Source: Megaustenia siamemsis
Lineage: Eukaryota > Mollusca > Gastropoda > Stylommatophora > Ariophantidae
DNA length: 64,000 bases
Assembly (NCBI GenBank): GCA_032433765.1
Contig: JAVIAB010000139.1
Coordinates: 47,240,421 to 47,304,420 of the forward strand
Reading direction: 5' to 3'
In this document: positions 33,935-45,635 of the stretch, piece after piece
How the letters are laid out: the number at the start of each line of letters is the position of its first letter
Position numbering within the stretch: the first letter of the stretch is position 1
Notes under the pieces: generated by a model
Told to the model about the DNA's origin: nothing
Seen by the model: only the letters and a program-made list of their open reading frames with translations
Database searches by the model: none
Position numbers and translations under genes: made by a program

Positions 33935-34690
33935 CAGACATGGACACTAGATTCTAGAACAACCAATAAGTTAAACGCTAGCAAAATGAAATATGTATAA
34001 TAGTAGTCAGCTTGAGAGACAGTATTGGAAGTTCGTTTGTTTGCGTTCACCCGATGACTAAAGGATCACGCCTCTTCGTCATCCGCCCTTAGAAGGACGT
34101 TAAGTTGGCATGTCTGCATCGTGTTGTGGTTTTCTGTAAAACTATTATATTTGCGCCTTTCGGCCCAACACATCCAACTTCAGCACGACATTTTGAGTAA
34201 ACAGTTGTTTTCCTTCCTCAATTCCTACTCACGTGGCCAGACTAGACAGGTTAATCTGTTTCTTGAGGCATCTAGGAGAGGTGGAGCAGGGTCTGGATGG
34301 TTCTGGTTCACCGATCCTAGCGCAAGCCATTAGCTGTGGGTCGCTGACAACTTCCAGCTCTGCTGTTGTGAGGCGCCTTTGCCTCCAGTATTAGAAATGA
34401 AAGAAATAAGAACACGGTTAAGGATCACCTGCGCGGTAGTATGTATATTAAAAAAAATCTCACATTAAATAGTTCATCAACAACATGCCAAAATATGAAC
34501 AACATAGTTACCGGCAAGCGCTGCGAAACAACACATCTAGTGAGCGCTCTCGGAAACGATGGATAGACGAATCATTAGAAACACTCAATAATGTGATACC
34601 ACAACAGGCCAAGCAAAAAACAAGAAGCGACGTACAATCTTTCCCCTCAACCATGAAAGGCAAAGAAAGTAGGAAGAAAGAAGATTAAGA
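33935..34690 (+). pseudogene. LINE C scraps, two pieces
   Basis: CQTWTLDSRTTNKLNASKMK (33935-33997) matches the C-terminal CQTWTLDARTVRKI segment of LINE C. A second piece at 34485-34690 (RSRKRWIDESLETLNN, then GKESRKKED and an AGGAAGAAAGAAGATTAAG end) matches the last part. The 480 bp between them are unrelated, apart from a segment near 34110-34220 also seen near 36400-36500. Confidence 0.7.
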
Positions 34691-34914
34691 AGTACGATAA
34701 TGCGTATAGTATTCGCTGACAAATGAACAGTTTTTGTTTTTAAATAATTAGTGCTCCAGATCTTTATAGTCATTTAACAGTAACATCATCACTATCAATC
34801 TTGTCCTGGTTGAAGTTTCGCTCCAGTAACGTCTACTCAAGCTTTCTCTGTCCTGCGCGAGATACCTAACGCCAGTATTATCATGACTAACTTGCTTCCA
34901 TCAACCTTCATCTT

Positions 34915-34917
<3 letters not shown>

Positions 34918-34983
<66 letters not shown>

Positions 34984-34985
34984 TG

Positions 34986-35039
<54 letters not shown>
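34918..35039. repeat. (TC)n microsatellite, about 120 bp
   Basis: Nearly pure CT repeat with a GCTTGC interruption near 34981. The longest simple repeat in the window. Confidence 0.98.
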
Positions 35040-35043
<4 letters not shown>

Positions 35044-35910
35044 CTTGATATAATGAAAGTCGCCAGACTATCGTTTTTGATTGCTATAAGTGTTCAACAT
35101 ATTTTGTTTTCCTTATGTTTATGTTCTTTAGCAACCTATTCTCTGGAGGGATATTAATTTTTTTTCTTGCATTATTGTTTCTGACACTAGACTGCGAGTC
35201 GACATGGTAGTGTTAGTGGACAACATAATATTCTTATTCCGTCTGTGACCATCCATTGTCCTTTATCTGGTGCACACGCTGAATCTGTCTCTAATGTTCA
35301 CAGTCAAATTTGCCTGAATTCAGCCTCACTTTCGAACACCCACGTCATTCCTTTTACTGGTTTCTACATTTCTACAATAGTATTAGTAGAACTTTCGATG
35401 CGAGAAGGGATCGAAGTTGGAAGGTAACCAGGTATTCGCAATGCCATGCCGAAGACGGATGTGTCGGACACAAATGTGCATATATCGCGGCTATGTCATA
35501 AACTAAGCTGCACAATGCATCCACACCATAAGGGCGGAAGATGAAGAGTAATCGTCAGGTAAACGCTGAAAAGCAAGAATTCATAGCTGAGTGGGTGGCT
35601 TATTCAGTTCTAGCCTTGTCAAAGTTGTGTACATTCCCACGTTCTTGTGCCAGTTTAACAATTCTTCGTTGCTCATTTTGCTGGCCCAAAATATTTTCAT
35701 GTTTTTTACTCATTCATTTTCGTAAAATTGTATGTATCTTTCACTGTGTTGCTTTTCAACTTTTAGATCAACAAAAAAAAAACACTGAAACGTTGCACTG
35801 GACTAATATACCGTTCGATTAGTACCTGTGTTCTACTTGAAAGATCTCCAAATGTTGTTAAGGTGGTTGCAATTTATTTTGACTCATCATTTCCACCTTT
35901 CTTCACCTAC
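35040..35910. other. Unannotated spacer
   Basis: No gene recognised. ORFs at 35245-35501 and 35541-35822 show no known motif. Confidence 0.5.
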
Positions 35911-35914
35911 TTGT

Positions 35915-36290
35915 TTTAAGAAAAATAACCTCTATTGAGATTAAATGTGTGAGACGAATGACATGAAACAGTCTGAGAGATAAGATTAGAAATGAAGAAC
36001 TGAGAAAAAAGCTAGGAATAGCCCCCGCCATAGAATATATAAGGTACAACAGATAAAATGGTTTGGCCACGTGACAAGGCAGAAAGAACAAAACACAACA
36101 CAACGAGCCTTCAGCAAACGTTGTGAGAACACCAGATCCAAGGGTCGACCGCGAAAAAGATGAATCGATGGAATATTAGAAGCACTAGGAAACATAACAG
36201 CAGCAGAGGCGAACAGAAGAGCAAAAGATCGCAAATTATATCTCCCCTGGACGCTGAAAGGCAGATGAGGAAGAAAAGAATGAGAAGAAA
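35915..36290 (+). pseudogene. LINE C 3' fragment
   Basis: Nearly identical to the end of LINE C (15270-15640). It carries AAAATAACCTCTA, RDKIRNEELRKKLGIAPAIE, KMVWPRDK/WFGHVTRQ text, GRPRKR followed by a stop in place of W (near 36160), and CTGAAAGGCAGATGAGGAAG. A small deletion after YIR shifts the frame. This 5'-truncated copy is closer to LINE C than the one at 20.1 kb. Confidence 0.9.
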
Positions 36291-36559
36291 AGAAGACTGA
36301 CACACTTTGACAATGTTTCCGGGATAAATGCCGGTAGTGTGACAATTCCTCTTCTTACCGTTCACCCGTTTAGTGGACGTGAATGCGTAGTGTCGCTAGC
36401 GCCTTGTTTACAGTAAAGCCACGACATCTGCACCTTTAGGCCCGACACATCCGTCTTTGGCATGAAGATTTGCTTAAGAATGTTTGTCCGGAGAACTGCC
36501 ACTATTGGCAAACTTGTTTCGATTTTCTTCTTTATCTGTATTGATCAATTGCAGCTTAG

Positions 36560-37010
36560 GATTTAACAGTTTCGACCAGTGTGGGTCACGAACAAGACGG
36601 TGAGTTTGAGATCTTCATCGGTTTCCCATAATTTGTCATGCAGTGTTGTTTCTGTTGACCATATTTATATTCTTAGGGTATTGAGAGTGCTGCATTCCTG
36701 TAGGATATGATCTGACATTTGTCTGTGTGTTCCACCGTCGCATATTGTAAAACGTCACTCAGTCCTACCATGTTTATGTGTGCTCTGAAACCACAGAGAC
36801 CTTTTTGAGTCTGAATATCTTGGTTTGCTCAGCTTGTTTAAGTTGGCATGCTCATACTTTCTATATAACTCACTCCATACTGCTTTCCTAGCTTGTTTCA
36901 GGATTATATTTATTTCTTTGAGGCTCCTTGTGTTTTGGTTGAACTGTTGAAAGTTTCCACCTGCTTTTGCGAGTTCTGCTTTCTCGCTTTTCGGCTTTCA
37001 ACTGCCGTGG
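36560..37010 (-). pseudogene. LINE E C-terminal fragment
   Basis: The minus strand reads KAELAKAGGNFQQFNQNTRS, ILKQARKAVWSELYRKYEHA (about 37000-36830), then CDGGTHRQMSDHILQECSTL (near 36740) and TTLHDKLWETDEDL. The C-x-x-x-x-x..T-x-x-HILQ-x-C arrangement is the zinc-knuckle C-terminus of a group of RNase H-bearing LINEs. It matches the insertion at 42394-42706. Upstream domains are not visible. Confidence 0.68.
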
Positions 37011-37011
37011 G

Positions 37012-37185
37012 TTTTAACGTGCGTTTGTGTATACGAAGCCTCATGTTTCTCGCCAGTCTCCTAGATGACCAGACGTCGGATCTCACTGCCCAGAGAACAG
37101 GAAAGGATAAAGCCACAAGGAAACCACGGATTCACAGTGAAACATGTCCACTGGCTATAGCGAGATTCGAACGCAGGGACGTATG
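37012..37185. repeat. Interspersed repeat segment (copy 2)
   Basis: Shares ordered blocks with 29590-29690. It ends in GCGAGATTCGAACGCAGGG, which on the minus strand has a GTTCGAATC B-box-like core. A SINE head is possible but no A box is convincing. Confidence 0.45.
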
Positions 37186-37199
37186 GACGATCTTTTCCA

Positions 37200-38560
37200 T
37201 ATGATTATCCTGTAAAGTATTCTATGGACGATTTCAGTTCAATCCAGTAATATTTTTAGTAGAGTTATTGCAATTCCTTCATTAGGTTGTGCAGTTGCTG
37301 TTCTGGGGTAGAGTGCCGTATCTTCAGTTGCTGTTTTGCTTATGTCTGCTAGTATGGTAATCTTATAATCTACCATTTCATTAGTTCTTTGTTTCAGTCT
37401 TTCTAACATATTGATGATTTGTATATTGCAGAAACATAATCAGGTTTCATGTTTGTAGTTAAGCATCAGTTTCCGTAACAGCGGCTTCCATTCACCGTTT
37501 TCATTTCAGTTGCAAAATTCAATCTACAGATGCACATTCCGCAGCATAGTGTGATTTCCTGTTGTTGTTGTCGTAACAAGTCCTTTATACAAAGGGGTGG
37601 CTGATCTTTGTTTGCAAATCCTAAAATTGGAGAGTGGGGATTGCCCAATTCATCTAACCCTTACCCAACATGTAGACACGTCTAACTTGATGAAACCTGC
37701 CAAGAGTAAAACTCCCTCTAACTTACTTTTGACGCTGGTTAGTATCCACATGCTGCCAATCCGCCCAGGATAAGAAGAAAAAAAAAGGGGAGGGGGTGTG
37801 CGTGGGAGGGAAGAGTGAGGATCTAAATTAATAGATTGCAAAAACTGTTGTAGACAAAAATTCACTTTCAGACAGTTATTGTATATGGTCATGGGCATCA
37901 GTGGTCGTCTTGGACGCTGTAGTGTTGAGCTCAGACGCTGCCTTATAGCAAACCCTTTACAAACCACATTTAGGACGATCGTTTTTTTCTTCTTCAAAAG
38001 TAAATAAGATCAAGTGCTTAATGCTATCGAATGCAGATAATAAAATGTAGGCTTAACGTTCACGTTGAGCACGTAAGAGAACTATTGGCAGTTGAAAATC
38101 GAAAAAGTTATTTACCATTGCTCGGGCTACAGTTTAAATCAATTGCAGTTTAACCATCTGGTTCAATAATTAATCAACTTTCTTAAATTACAATAATGAC
38201 CCTCGTCGGTGCTATGAAGTTTGTCGCACACTACGTTGAGATTTTCTTGTTTTATTAGGTAAGAGTTCAGAGTGCTAAGACACATTTTCGGAGGATAACG
38301 ACGACGGTTGTAAAACAACGACAGAAAGCGAAAAGGAATCAGTCTTGAAGTATAATCGTTTGTATATATGTATTGCTTATGCTATAAAATCACTTGCGGT
38401 GGCTTAATGCTTGTTTTTTCCTTTCTTTTTTTTTTTTTTGATATGGTGTTCGTTTCTGTAATTTATTCAAATCCATCATTATTGTGAGAAACAGCGGTTA
38501 GTACTCCTATAAGAGCTATAGCTGAACAGTTCACGGTACTAATCTTTTTAGTTCTCACAG
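37200..38560. other. Unannotated region with a possible minus-strand coding scrap
   Basis: The minus strand of about 37410-37215 reads open as INMLERLKQRTNEMVDYKIT and ILADISKTATEDTALY without stops, with protein-like composition. No family recognised. The rest is AT-rich. Confidence 0.35.
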
Positions 38561-38573
38561 TTGATTGTGTGAA

Positions 38574-39090
38574 CACGTGTGTGTGTGTGCGTGTGTGTGC
38601 GTGCATTTTCTATTTGTTTCTCTGTCCTCTGCCCTTACAAATTATGCACAAACTTCAGTGATAAAAGAAATGCCAATTATTGCCTTCTTCCCCAAAGCAT
38701 TAGCAATAGCAATGATCCCTCCTGTACCCCAGCAACACATTTTCACATTACAACGCCCTCTCTCCAAAATTGTCAGAAAGCCAGTTTCGTCTTGGCGTGT
38801 GGGGGATTAATTTGTTTTGGGTAAGAGATCGTTGTATTTCTGTCCTGTACACGGCCATTATGTTTTCATTTCAGTGCACTCTCCTTACCTTGCTTTACTT
38901 TCGCTTCCTTGGACAATATGTGAAGAACTTTACTGTCTGGTTTTGTAGATTAACAACCAGCAGATGTTCAGTTGTGTCTTTCGTGTGTGTGTGTGTGTGT
39001 GTGCGTGTGCGTGCGTGCGTGCGTGCGTGTGTCTGTCTGTGTGTGTCTGTGTGTCTGTCTGTGTGTGTGTGTTTTTTTTTATTTGTTGTT
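38574..39090. repeat. GT/CG microsatellite blocks
   Basis: (TG)n with CG steps at 38574-38605, and (GT)n/(GTCT)n/(GCGT)n at 38985-39075 followed by T-runs. ORFs here (38565-39244, both strands) are mostly low-complexity. Confidence 0.95.
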
Positions 39091-39099
39091 GTTTTTTTT

Positions 39100-42000
39100 T
39101 AACATTAACATATCGCTCATTCTGAGACGTTACGTCTCTCATACTGAAATCAACGTCTGCAGACGAACGCTCCTTTCCACAATCATCCCGCATGGACATA
39201 ACATGCGCTGTACTGTAAACAGGCAATCTCAAGTAGCTCTATAACCCAGTGTTTTACAAGACAAGGATGCCTATTATTATGACTTAATAATTTACGTTAA
39301 ACGATGCAAACATAGTTTCCTCGTAAATACAGAAACAATAACATAAAATTTAGAGAGTTCACTATTGATATAACAATGTTACCACAACTTGAGTAATAAA
39401 CGAAAGCATTCTTTTATTTATGTAAGTAGTGTTCTTTATTCGTAATAACATATGGCTCTGTGATATATAAATATAAATGAAAGGGAGAGGGAGAAGGAGA
39501 AGGAGAAGTGGGGGTAACAACAGAGAGCAATATAGCGTTAAATGTCAAGAAACCTGTACCAACCCAAACCTAGAGAAATATGATGGTAATGGCGTGTGAT
39601 TAAAATTTGCTACGAATCTTGTACAAAAATAGAAGCTGTATCTACTTCTTCATCGTTCCTCACTCGCCCCCAACCCCCAATCCCCCATGTTAGACATTGC
39701 ATGTGGTATAAAGCGAGTTCTCAGTTTATCCCCAACTTAACGTTATCTCAAAGTTGTTGCTCTTCGTTTTATTCTTGGCAGCTCCTTGGCGCTGTTGTCA
39801 AGAATCTTCTGATTAGTCAGGAAACGATTATATAAACAGGAGTGTTTTATTTATACGTAACAGTTGGGTGAAAGGAAGAAAGGTAGTGTGTGTTAACGAA
39901 GTAGTTCTGAAACGGTAATGTGGGGGCATTAAGGTATGAACGTGTGAGACGAAGGAGGGTATTGTCTTGTATAATTACCAGGAATGGATAATGTTGCTTG
40001 GTAAATATAGTGGTACAGACAAGGTATTTTGTGAAGTGGTAAAAATAGCAGAATAGGAAAGTATTGTGCTGCAAACATGGCACGATTGGCACGAATGGTA
40101 GATTGTTGATCACATATGACGCGATCAAAAAGTGGGACACCAATAAAGTAAAAGTAAAATGTTGTTGTATAAAGTTAAAGAAAAGTTGTGTCTGGCAAAG
40201 GCAGTTTGAAGGGAAGATAAAGTAGCAGCAAGGCGGGCATAAAACAGTCTCATTTTATGACAACGATGATTTGAAAGCTGCGAATTTGGTGATAAATAGA
40301 ATCGATAAGATATTGATTTTGCTCCTTTTGCGCTGTTCGCATATTTTATGGGATAACTAGAGATCTGTATCATATCCTTATAAAATTGCATTTATTTGTC
40401 TGCACGCATGTCATTTGTGGAGCTAGATAGAAGGGCAGGGGGTGATACAGAAAGAGAGTGAGAGAATGTGAGAGATCTTGTTCTACCTACATTTTGATGT
40501 GCGGGTGTGTGTTTCCTGTGAGTTGTGTTTCATTGACCTCCTATACACACGCCTGTCAATTGTTTAGCTATCGTAGGCTGATTCTGAAGACAGACAGAGG
40601 GAGAGAGAGAGAAAAAAAGCGGAGATATAATATTCCGTTACCTGTCAAAGTGGGTGAGCGCTTGAGTTTTATTATATTATCTCGTGCTATGTGTCGCAAT
40701 TTGCCCTTCCTCCTTTCTGCTTGGCAGCTTCGACGAGACCACACTATAATATTGATATTGGCATGTGCCTAGTCAGTAACGATATATGATGTTCAGCTGC
40801 AACCAGTATGTCAACCGTTGTGTACACAGCAGGGCAATTGTTACTCTCTTCGTGGCATACAAATATACTTCTACAACTGGTATACTCAAATCTGACTATT
40901 ATGCAGATGAATCAGATTAGTTAAAAGTGTCCTGAAATTCAGCTTTTCGTTTGCTACTTTAATTATTATTTCAAATACTAGAGCTTTACAACACATTCAC
41001 GCCTCGGTTTATTTTTTGCATACGGGATGTGGGAGGGGAAAGCTGTATAGCAGAGAGTTATTGCGCTTACTTCACCCGCCAAAGATAGTGGGTGTTGTTC
41101 CCTGACGAATAATCTACTATAGAGCCAATTGTAAGAAGGACATTCGTAGAGAGATATATAGTCGCCCATATAAATGCTTGTGGATTAATTTCATGAGATT
41201 AAATAACTACGGCAGAATTTAGCACTGTTACCACTATGTCAAGCCGTCACGCTTATTCATTTATTTCTTTTTTTCGCATCCATTTAAGCCAGCTTATTAT
41301 CTTTCTATCTGTTTTTCTATCTATACATTTATATATCCATCCATCCATTCCATCTTATCTATCTGTCTTATTTATCTTTTATCTATCTCCATCCATCGAT
41401 GCCGCCTCAAACTGTCTCTGTATATACATTCCATATAAACCTTTCCATCAATTTTCATGTACGCATTAATCTATTTTAACACGAAGCGATCACTTATATT
41501 TTATTCATTTACCACAAACTACATGTCAACTCATTCTCATCGCGTATATTCAATATTGTTGCAAAAACGGACTTTCACTAACTTGTTTTGTTATTTTCTT
41601 TAACTTAACCAGCGCCAGATTAAACAAAATACAGAGTATACCCCGACCTATGGGCTCTCTTAACTTTTTAGACGCCCCTCAACAAGGATCAAAATAATAT
41701 TGATTTGATCTGTACAGAAACTTACAGTCGTGCTTCTTAAATTATTTCCAATTAGACAATTCGATAAAAGCGAAACCTTCCATGTTTTGTTCTTATCCCC
41801 AAGCGTTCTAGCCAACTAAACATTGATACACGAAGTCACAGTGACTTTATCATTAGCCTCGGTTTGAAAGACTGCTCCAAAAAGAATGATGTATACTATC
41901 CAGCGAAAGGCCGAGGAATGCGAAAATACGAGATGCCGTTTACAGCTTATTGAAACCTATTACAGTTCTAAAGATATGGCCATTTATAGTCACAACACTA

Positions 42001-42265
42001 TTGGGCAAGTTTTTTTTTTTCCTCACTCAAAATTAAATGTAAATACGTTGATTCATTGGTCATTTCTTCATAAGAGGGCAGTGTCGGATTGTCCCTTTAG
42101 GTGCAGAAGCACATACACGTGGATCCCACGCCTTTTTTTTTAGTTTGGTAACATTACAGAACGTATTAGGATATAACTAGTGAGAGCTGAGACTCCCACT
42201 ACCTAGAGGCCTTCTTGGGGCTTTATCTTATCATGTACTATTTTAAAGAAAGCCATGGTGAGATA
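39100..42265. other. Unannotated region
   Basis: No recognised genes over about 3 kb. It contains purine-rich AGGGAGAAGGAGAAGGAG at 39481-39510, GA-rich 40597-40622 and a degenerate (ATCT)n/(ATCC)n stretch at 41300-41400. Short ORFs lack known motifs. Confidence 0.5.
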
Positions 42266-42393
42266 TTCTAACTTATGTCAGAAGAAACATCTACACATAT
42301 GTACATGGAATGTTAGAACTCTACCAAGAAGGAAAATTGGAAAATCTTATTTTAGAAGCGGAACTATTAAACATAGATACTTTAGGCATATCA

Positions 42394-42706
42394 TCTATCT
42401 TTCGTTCGCCTGAAGTATTGTCTATATCTGCAATGTCGTTTCCTGTATAAATTTTACTGTCTTTTGTAATTCTTGCAGTGGCCCATATAGTTTTGTCGGT
42501 AGTGTTGTATCTATGGGCCAATGGATTTTCCTCAGTCTACTTACTATATTCAGTGCAGTCTTGAAGTAAGTGTTCATCAGTCTGGGGCGCCTGTCCACAT
42601 GTAGAAGTAGTTGAGACGCCGATCTTGAATTTGGTATACATATGACTATGGAGTCGATTGTGCCCTGTTCTGAGGCGTATAATGATAACTTGTTCATATC
42701 TATTCA
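42394..42706 (-). mobile_element. LINE E 3' end inserted in LINE B
   Basis: TTTAGGCATATCA is present at 42381-42393 and 42707-42719 (13-bp target duplication). The 313-bp insert encodes on the minus strand LYASEQGTIDSIVICIPNSR, RRPRLMNTYFKTALNIVSRL and LYGPLQELQKTVKFIQET, the extreme C-terminus of LINE E. Confidence 0.87.
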
Positions 42707-42764
42707 TTTAGGCATATCAGAAACAAGATGGAAAGAATGTGGCTACATACAAAACGAAAAATAT

Positions 42765-43107
42765 CATCAAGTCTCGTGCCTGCTAGCGTAGGTGATAATA
42801 TCTCTCCACAACTTTCGATCTCGACAGTTATTTATCATTTCCATTGTTGACCTTCTGCCAAACCATTCTCTTAAGCAGTCTGGTATCTTTTCTCTTTTGC
42901 TTCCCTCTATCTCTTCGTCCCTCGATTTTTCCAGTTGTTACAATATATTCCTGTCGTTCCCTTCTCATTACATGGCCAAAAAATGATGATAGTTTCTTCC
43001 TGATATTGGAAATTAGCTCTCTTTTGCTTTGGCCTCTTCATAACGTTTTTATTACTCCTCTTAACTGTCCATGGTATTCTCAACATTCTTCTGTAAAACC
43101 ACATTAT
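42765..43107 (-). mobile_element. LINE B 3' end inserted in LINE B
   Basis: GAAAAATAT flanks it (42756-42764 and 43108-43116). The minus strand reads MWFYRRMLRIPWTVKRSNKN, a decayed IRKK..FFGH region, GTTGIYCNNWKNRGTKR and a C-terminus ending near 42777. It is the opposite orientation to its host element and close to the 55497-56060 copy. Confidence 0.85.
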
Positions 43108-43683
43108 GAAAAATATACATTTATATATTCAGGCAACACAACAGAACATCAAAGAGGTGTAAGAAAAATAATAAAAATAGAGCTACAGAAATATATAAGC
43201 ACCCTGGGCATACAATGATAGGAGTATACTACTCAAAATTAAAGCAAAACCATTCGACATAGCAATTAAAGTCATACGCATATACTCAAGACTATACAGA
43301 CGAGCAGATAGAGACATACTATGAAGATCTAAATAAAGTTACGAAGCAAGTTAAATCTACGCACATTTTGATTGTAATGGGTGATATGAATGATAAAGTA
43401 GGAAAAGGTAGATTATAAGACCTTTATAGGAAATCATGGTTTAGGAAAAAGACATGAAAGAGGAAAAAGATTAATACAATTCTGTGAAGAAAACAGGCTG
43501 ATAATATGTAACATCTGTTTTGAGTAAGAGAAAAGGAAACTATGCACATGGAAAAGCCATGGAGATAAGAAGAGGAATCAAATAGACTACATCATGATAA
43601 AAGAAAGGTTCCGTAAAAGCGTCAAGAAAGCCAAAACCTCAAAGAGCAGATATTATCTCAGATAACAATCCTGTAATGATTGC

Positions 43684-44552
43684 AATTTTCTGTGTTGAAA
43701 TCAAAACGATGTTCTACTTAGCAACTCTGCGCGACGAAATGGACAAATCTGCACCGGCGAGTACATACAGCAATGTTTCTTTTTGACAAGTCATATATTG
43801 TAACGGCGACCTTCACCGTCTAGTTTTAACATGCGGTTTACGTCACAGTGAGTGCTGTTCAATGGTCGACGTTGGGATTTTTGACGCAAGTTATTTACAT
43901 GCTGAAACGCATTAATGAAGTCGACCGAAGATTTTCCTCTTTGGGGATTTGCACCGTGTTTCGTTCGTTGTACGCTAACCGCTGTTGTTTGATGTGTGAC
44001 GGGTATAATTCGACGACTACCTGTGTGTTTCTATGTTTGGTTGGTGTCAAGAACGATGTCCTAATATCATCAAGCGCTATACATTTTTTGTTCTCAATAT
44101 GACGATCATCATTTTCGGGAGGACGTGAACTTCCATGGTATATGGTGGATAGGCGGCAGGAACCATTGAAGACTATGTCTGAATGGTGTTCCTTGTTGCA
44201 GTTTCCTCATATTCCAAGTCCGGCTTGTTGCAGGAGCTACTGAGTTAAGTGCTCTGTGCACAATGTGAGCTGTGTGTTTCATCCGTTTTGATCATGTTTC
44301 GATGTCCCAATTGTTTACGATGTAGGATGATATCGTGTGACAGGGAACAGTTGACTGTGTTCACTTTCTGCGCGGTTTCGCCTTATGTCTTTTGGCGTGT
44401 GCTGAGACTGCTACGATGGGGACTACAGTTACCTTTCTTTGTTTGGGAGAGTTAGTAATTCGGATTATTCCACTGGCACGGGCGGTTGAGCAATTATGGA
44501 TTTTAATTCGTTTGCAGTGATACCGGGGCCTTCCATAACCAATAACCAATGA
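43684..44552 (+). repeat. Unclassified interspersed repeat X, copy C
   Basis: Homologous along most of its length to 30544-31625, with an internal segment shorter. It ends in CCATAACCAATAACCAATGATT (about 44535-44555). Plus-strand ORF 44249-44455 and the minus-strand frame KRIKIHNCSTARASGIIRIT are conserved in all copies but short. No known domain. Confidence 0.85.
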
Positions 44553-44735
44553 TTAAAATGAAAATCAAACTAAAGAGAAACATAACAAAAAGACTAATTA
44601 TCAATAATACAACTTGACATAACAGCTTTAAATGAAAATCAAGAGCAAAAAATGTTGCACATAGTCTACAGAATTTTAAAGTCAAAATGCAGCAGGAAAT
44701 CGCACAGGAAATGTTTATAAATTTTAAGGAAAGTA

Positions 44736-45250
44736 AGAATAGGAATGGCAAAAAGCAATTTTAATGTCATGAAAAATACACTAACATCAAAACAAACACC
44801 AGGGCTAAAACTAAGAATAGCAGAATGTTATATCTTCTCAACATTCCTGTATGGTGCAGAAACATGGGCATAGGACAAGAAAACAGAACAGAAAATTTAA
44901 ACCTTTGAAATGTGGATTTATAGAAGAACAGGAAGAATTGGATGGAAAGAAAATAAAACAAACGTTAAATTCTTAAAGCAACTAAAAATGAAAAAAAAAC
45001 TACTAAACACAGTTCAAACAAGACAAATGGGATTTTGGGGGCATATGAAAAGACACAGCATCCTACAAAAAGTAAATCTTGAAAGGGAAAATACAAGGTG
45101 ACAGAGGAAGACCAAGACTAACATGGACGAGTAACAAGAAAAGATAGAGAAGTCAGCCTATGTCAACCTACACCATGAAAGCAAGAGACAGAGCGGAATG
45201 GCGTTCTATTGTAGATAACCTTTGATGCGAAGACGGCACTCAATGATGAA
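44736..45250 (+). pseudogene. LINE B 3' fragment
   Basis: Matches 22330-22850: RIGMAKSNFNVMKNTLTSKQ, TPGLKLRIAECYIFSTFLYG, ETWA-stop, MWIYRRTGRIGWKENKTNVK, TVQTRQMGFWGHMKRHS, then a frameshifted RGRPRLTWTSN and DNL.CEDGTQ followed by TGATGA. Truncated at its 5' end. Confidence 0.9.
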
Positions 45251-45251
45251 A

Positions 45252-45600
45252 GACCTCCACAAAAGCCCCTGCGGCACTGTCTTCTACTCCCACTATACTT
45301 TTGTTTTGTGTACGTAGTCTTTATAGCTAGTTATTCTCTCTCGATCATGCATATTGTCTTCCCTTTCAATTGATTTTGTCCCCATTTCTCTCATTACACT
45401 ATTTCTTTTACTATGCCTTGCCTCACATCCATAATATACATTATCCAGGAATGACTACAGTGTATATACATCAGTTTTTAAGTCTTAACACGGTATAACA
45501 CACCGGCAGACTGTTCTGCCAGAAATTTTCTGTCTAATTTTCCGGTAGTGTTATTTTGTGTCTGCTCATATTCGTTAAATATATCTCTCCAGTATATGTT
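45252..45600. other. Unannotated spacer
   Basis: No recognised gene. A short minus-strand frame (45478-45663) lacks known motifs. Confidence 0.5.
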
Positions 45601-45635
45601 GCTTATTAGAGAACGCACTGGTATCAGCCGATTTA

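Larger units (their letters stand above)
42270..43683 (+). pseudogene. LINE B endonuclease region, split by two insertions
   Basis: Joined around the two insertions, the plus strand reads CTWNVRTLYQEGKLENLILE-like text (42300-42380), GISETRWKECGYIQNEKY (42711-42772), then KYTFIYSGNTTEHQRGV and EYISTLG (43110-43200). A VYAPTQDYTDEQIE-like decayed frame and the catalytic LIVMGDMNDKVGKG region (near 43370) follow. GNHGLGKRHERGKRLIQFCE and QIDYIMIKERFRKSVKKAKT end it (to 43650). This is an APE endonuclease with frameshifts and stops. RT is absent: repeat X copy C follows directly. Confidence 0.82.

Noticed and set aside
38565..39244. Cluster of ORFs around 38.6-39.2 kb
   Set aside because: Mostly translated GT/CG microsatellites on either strand, with no domains.
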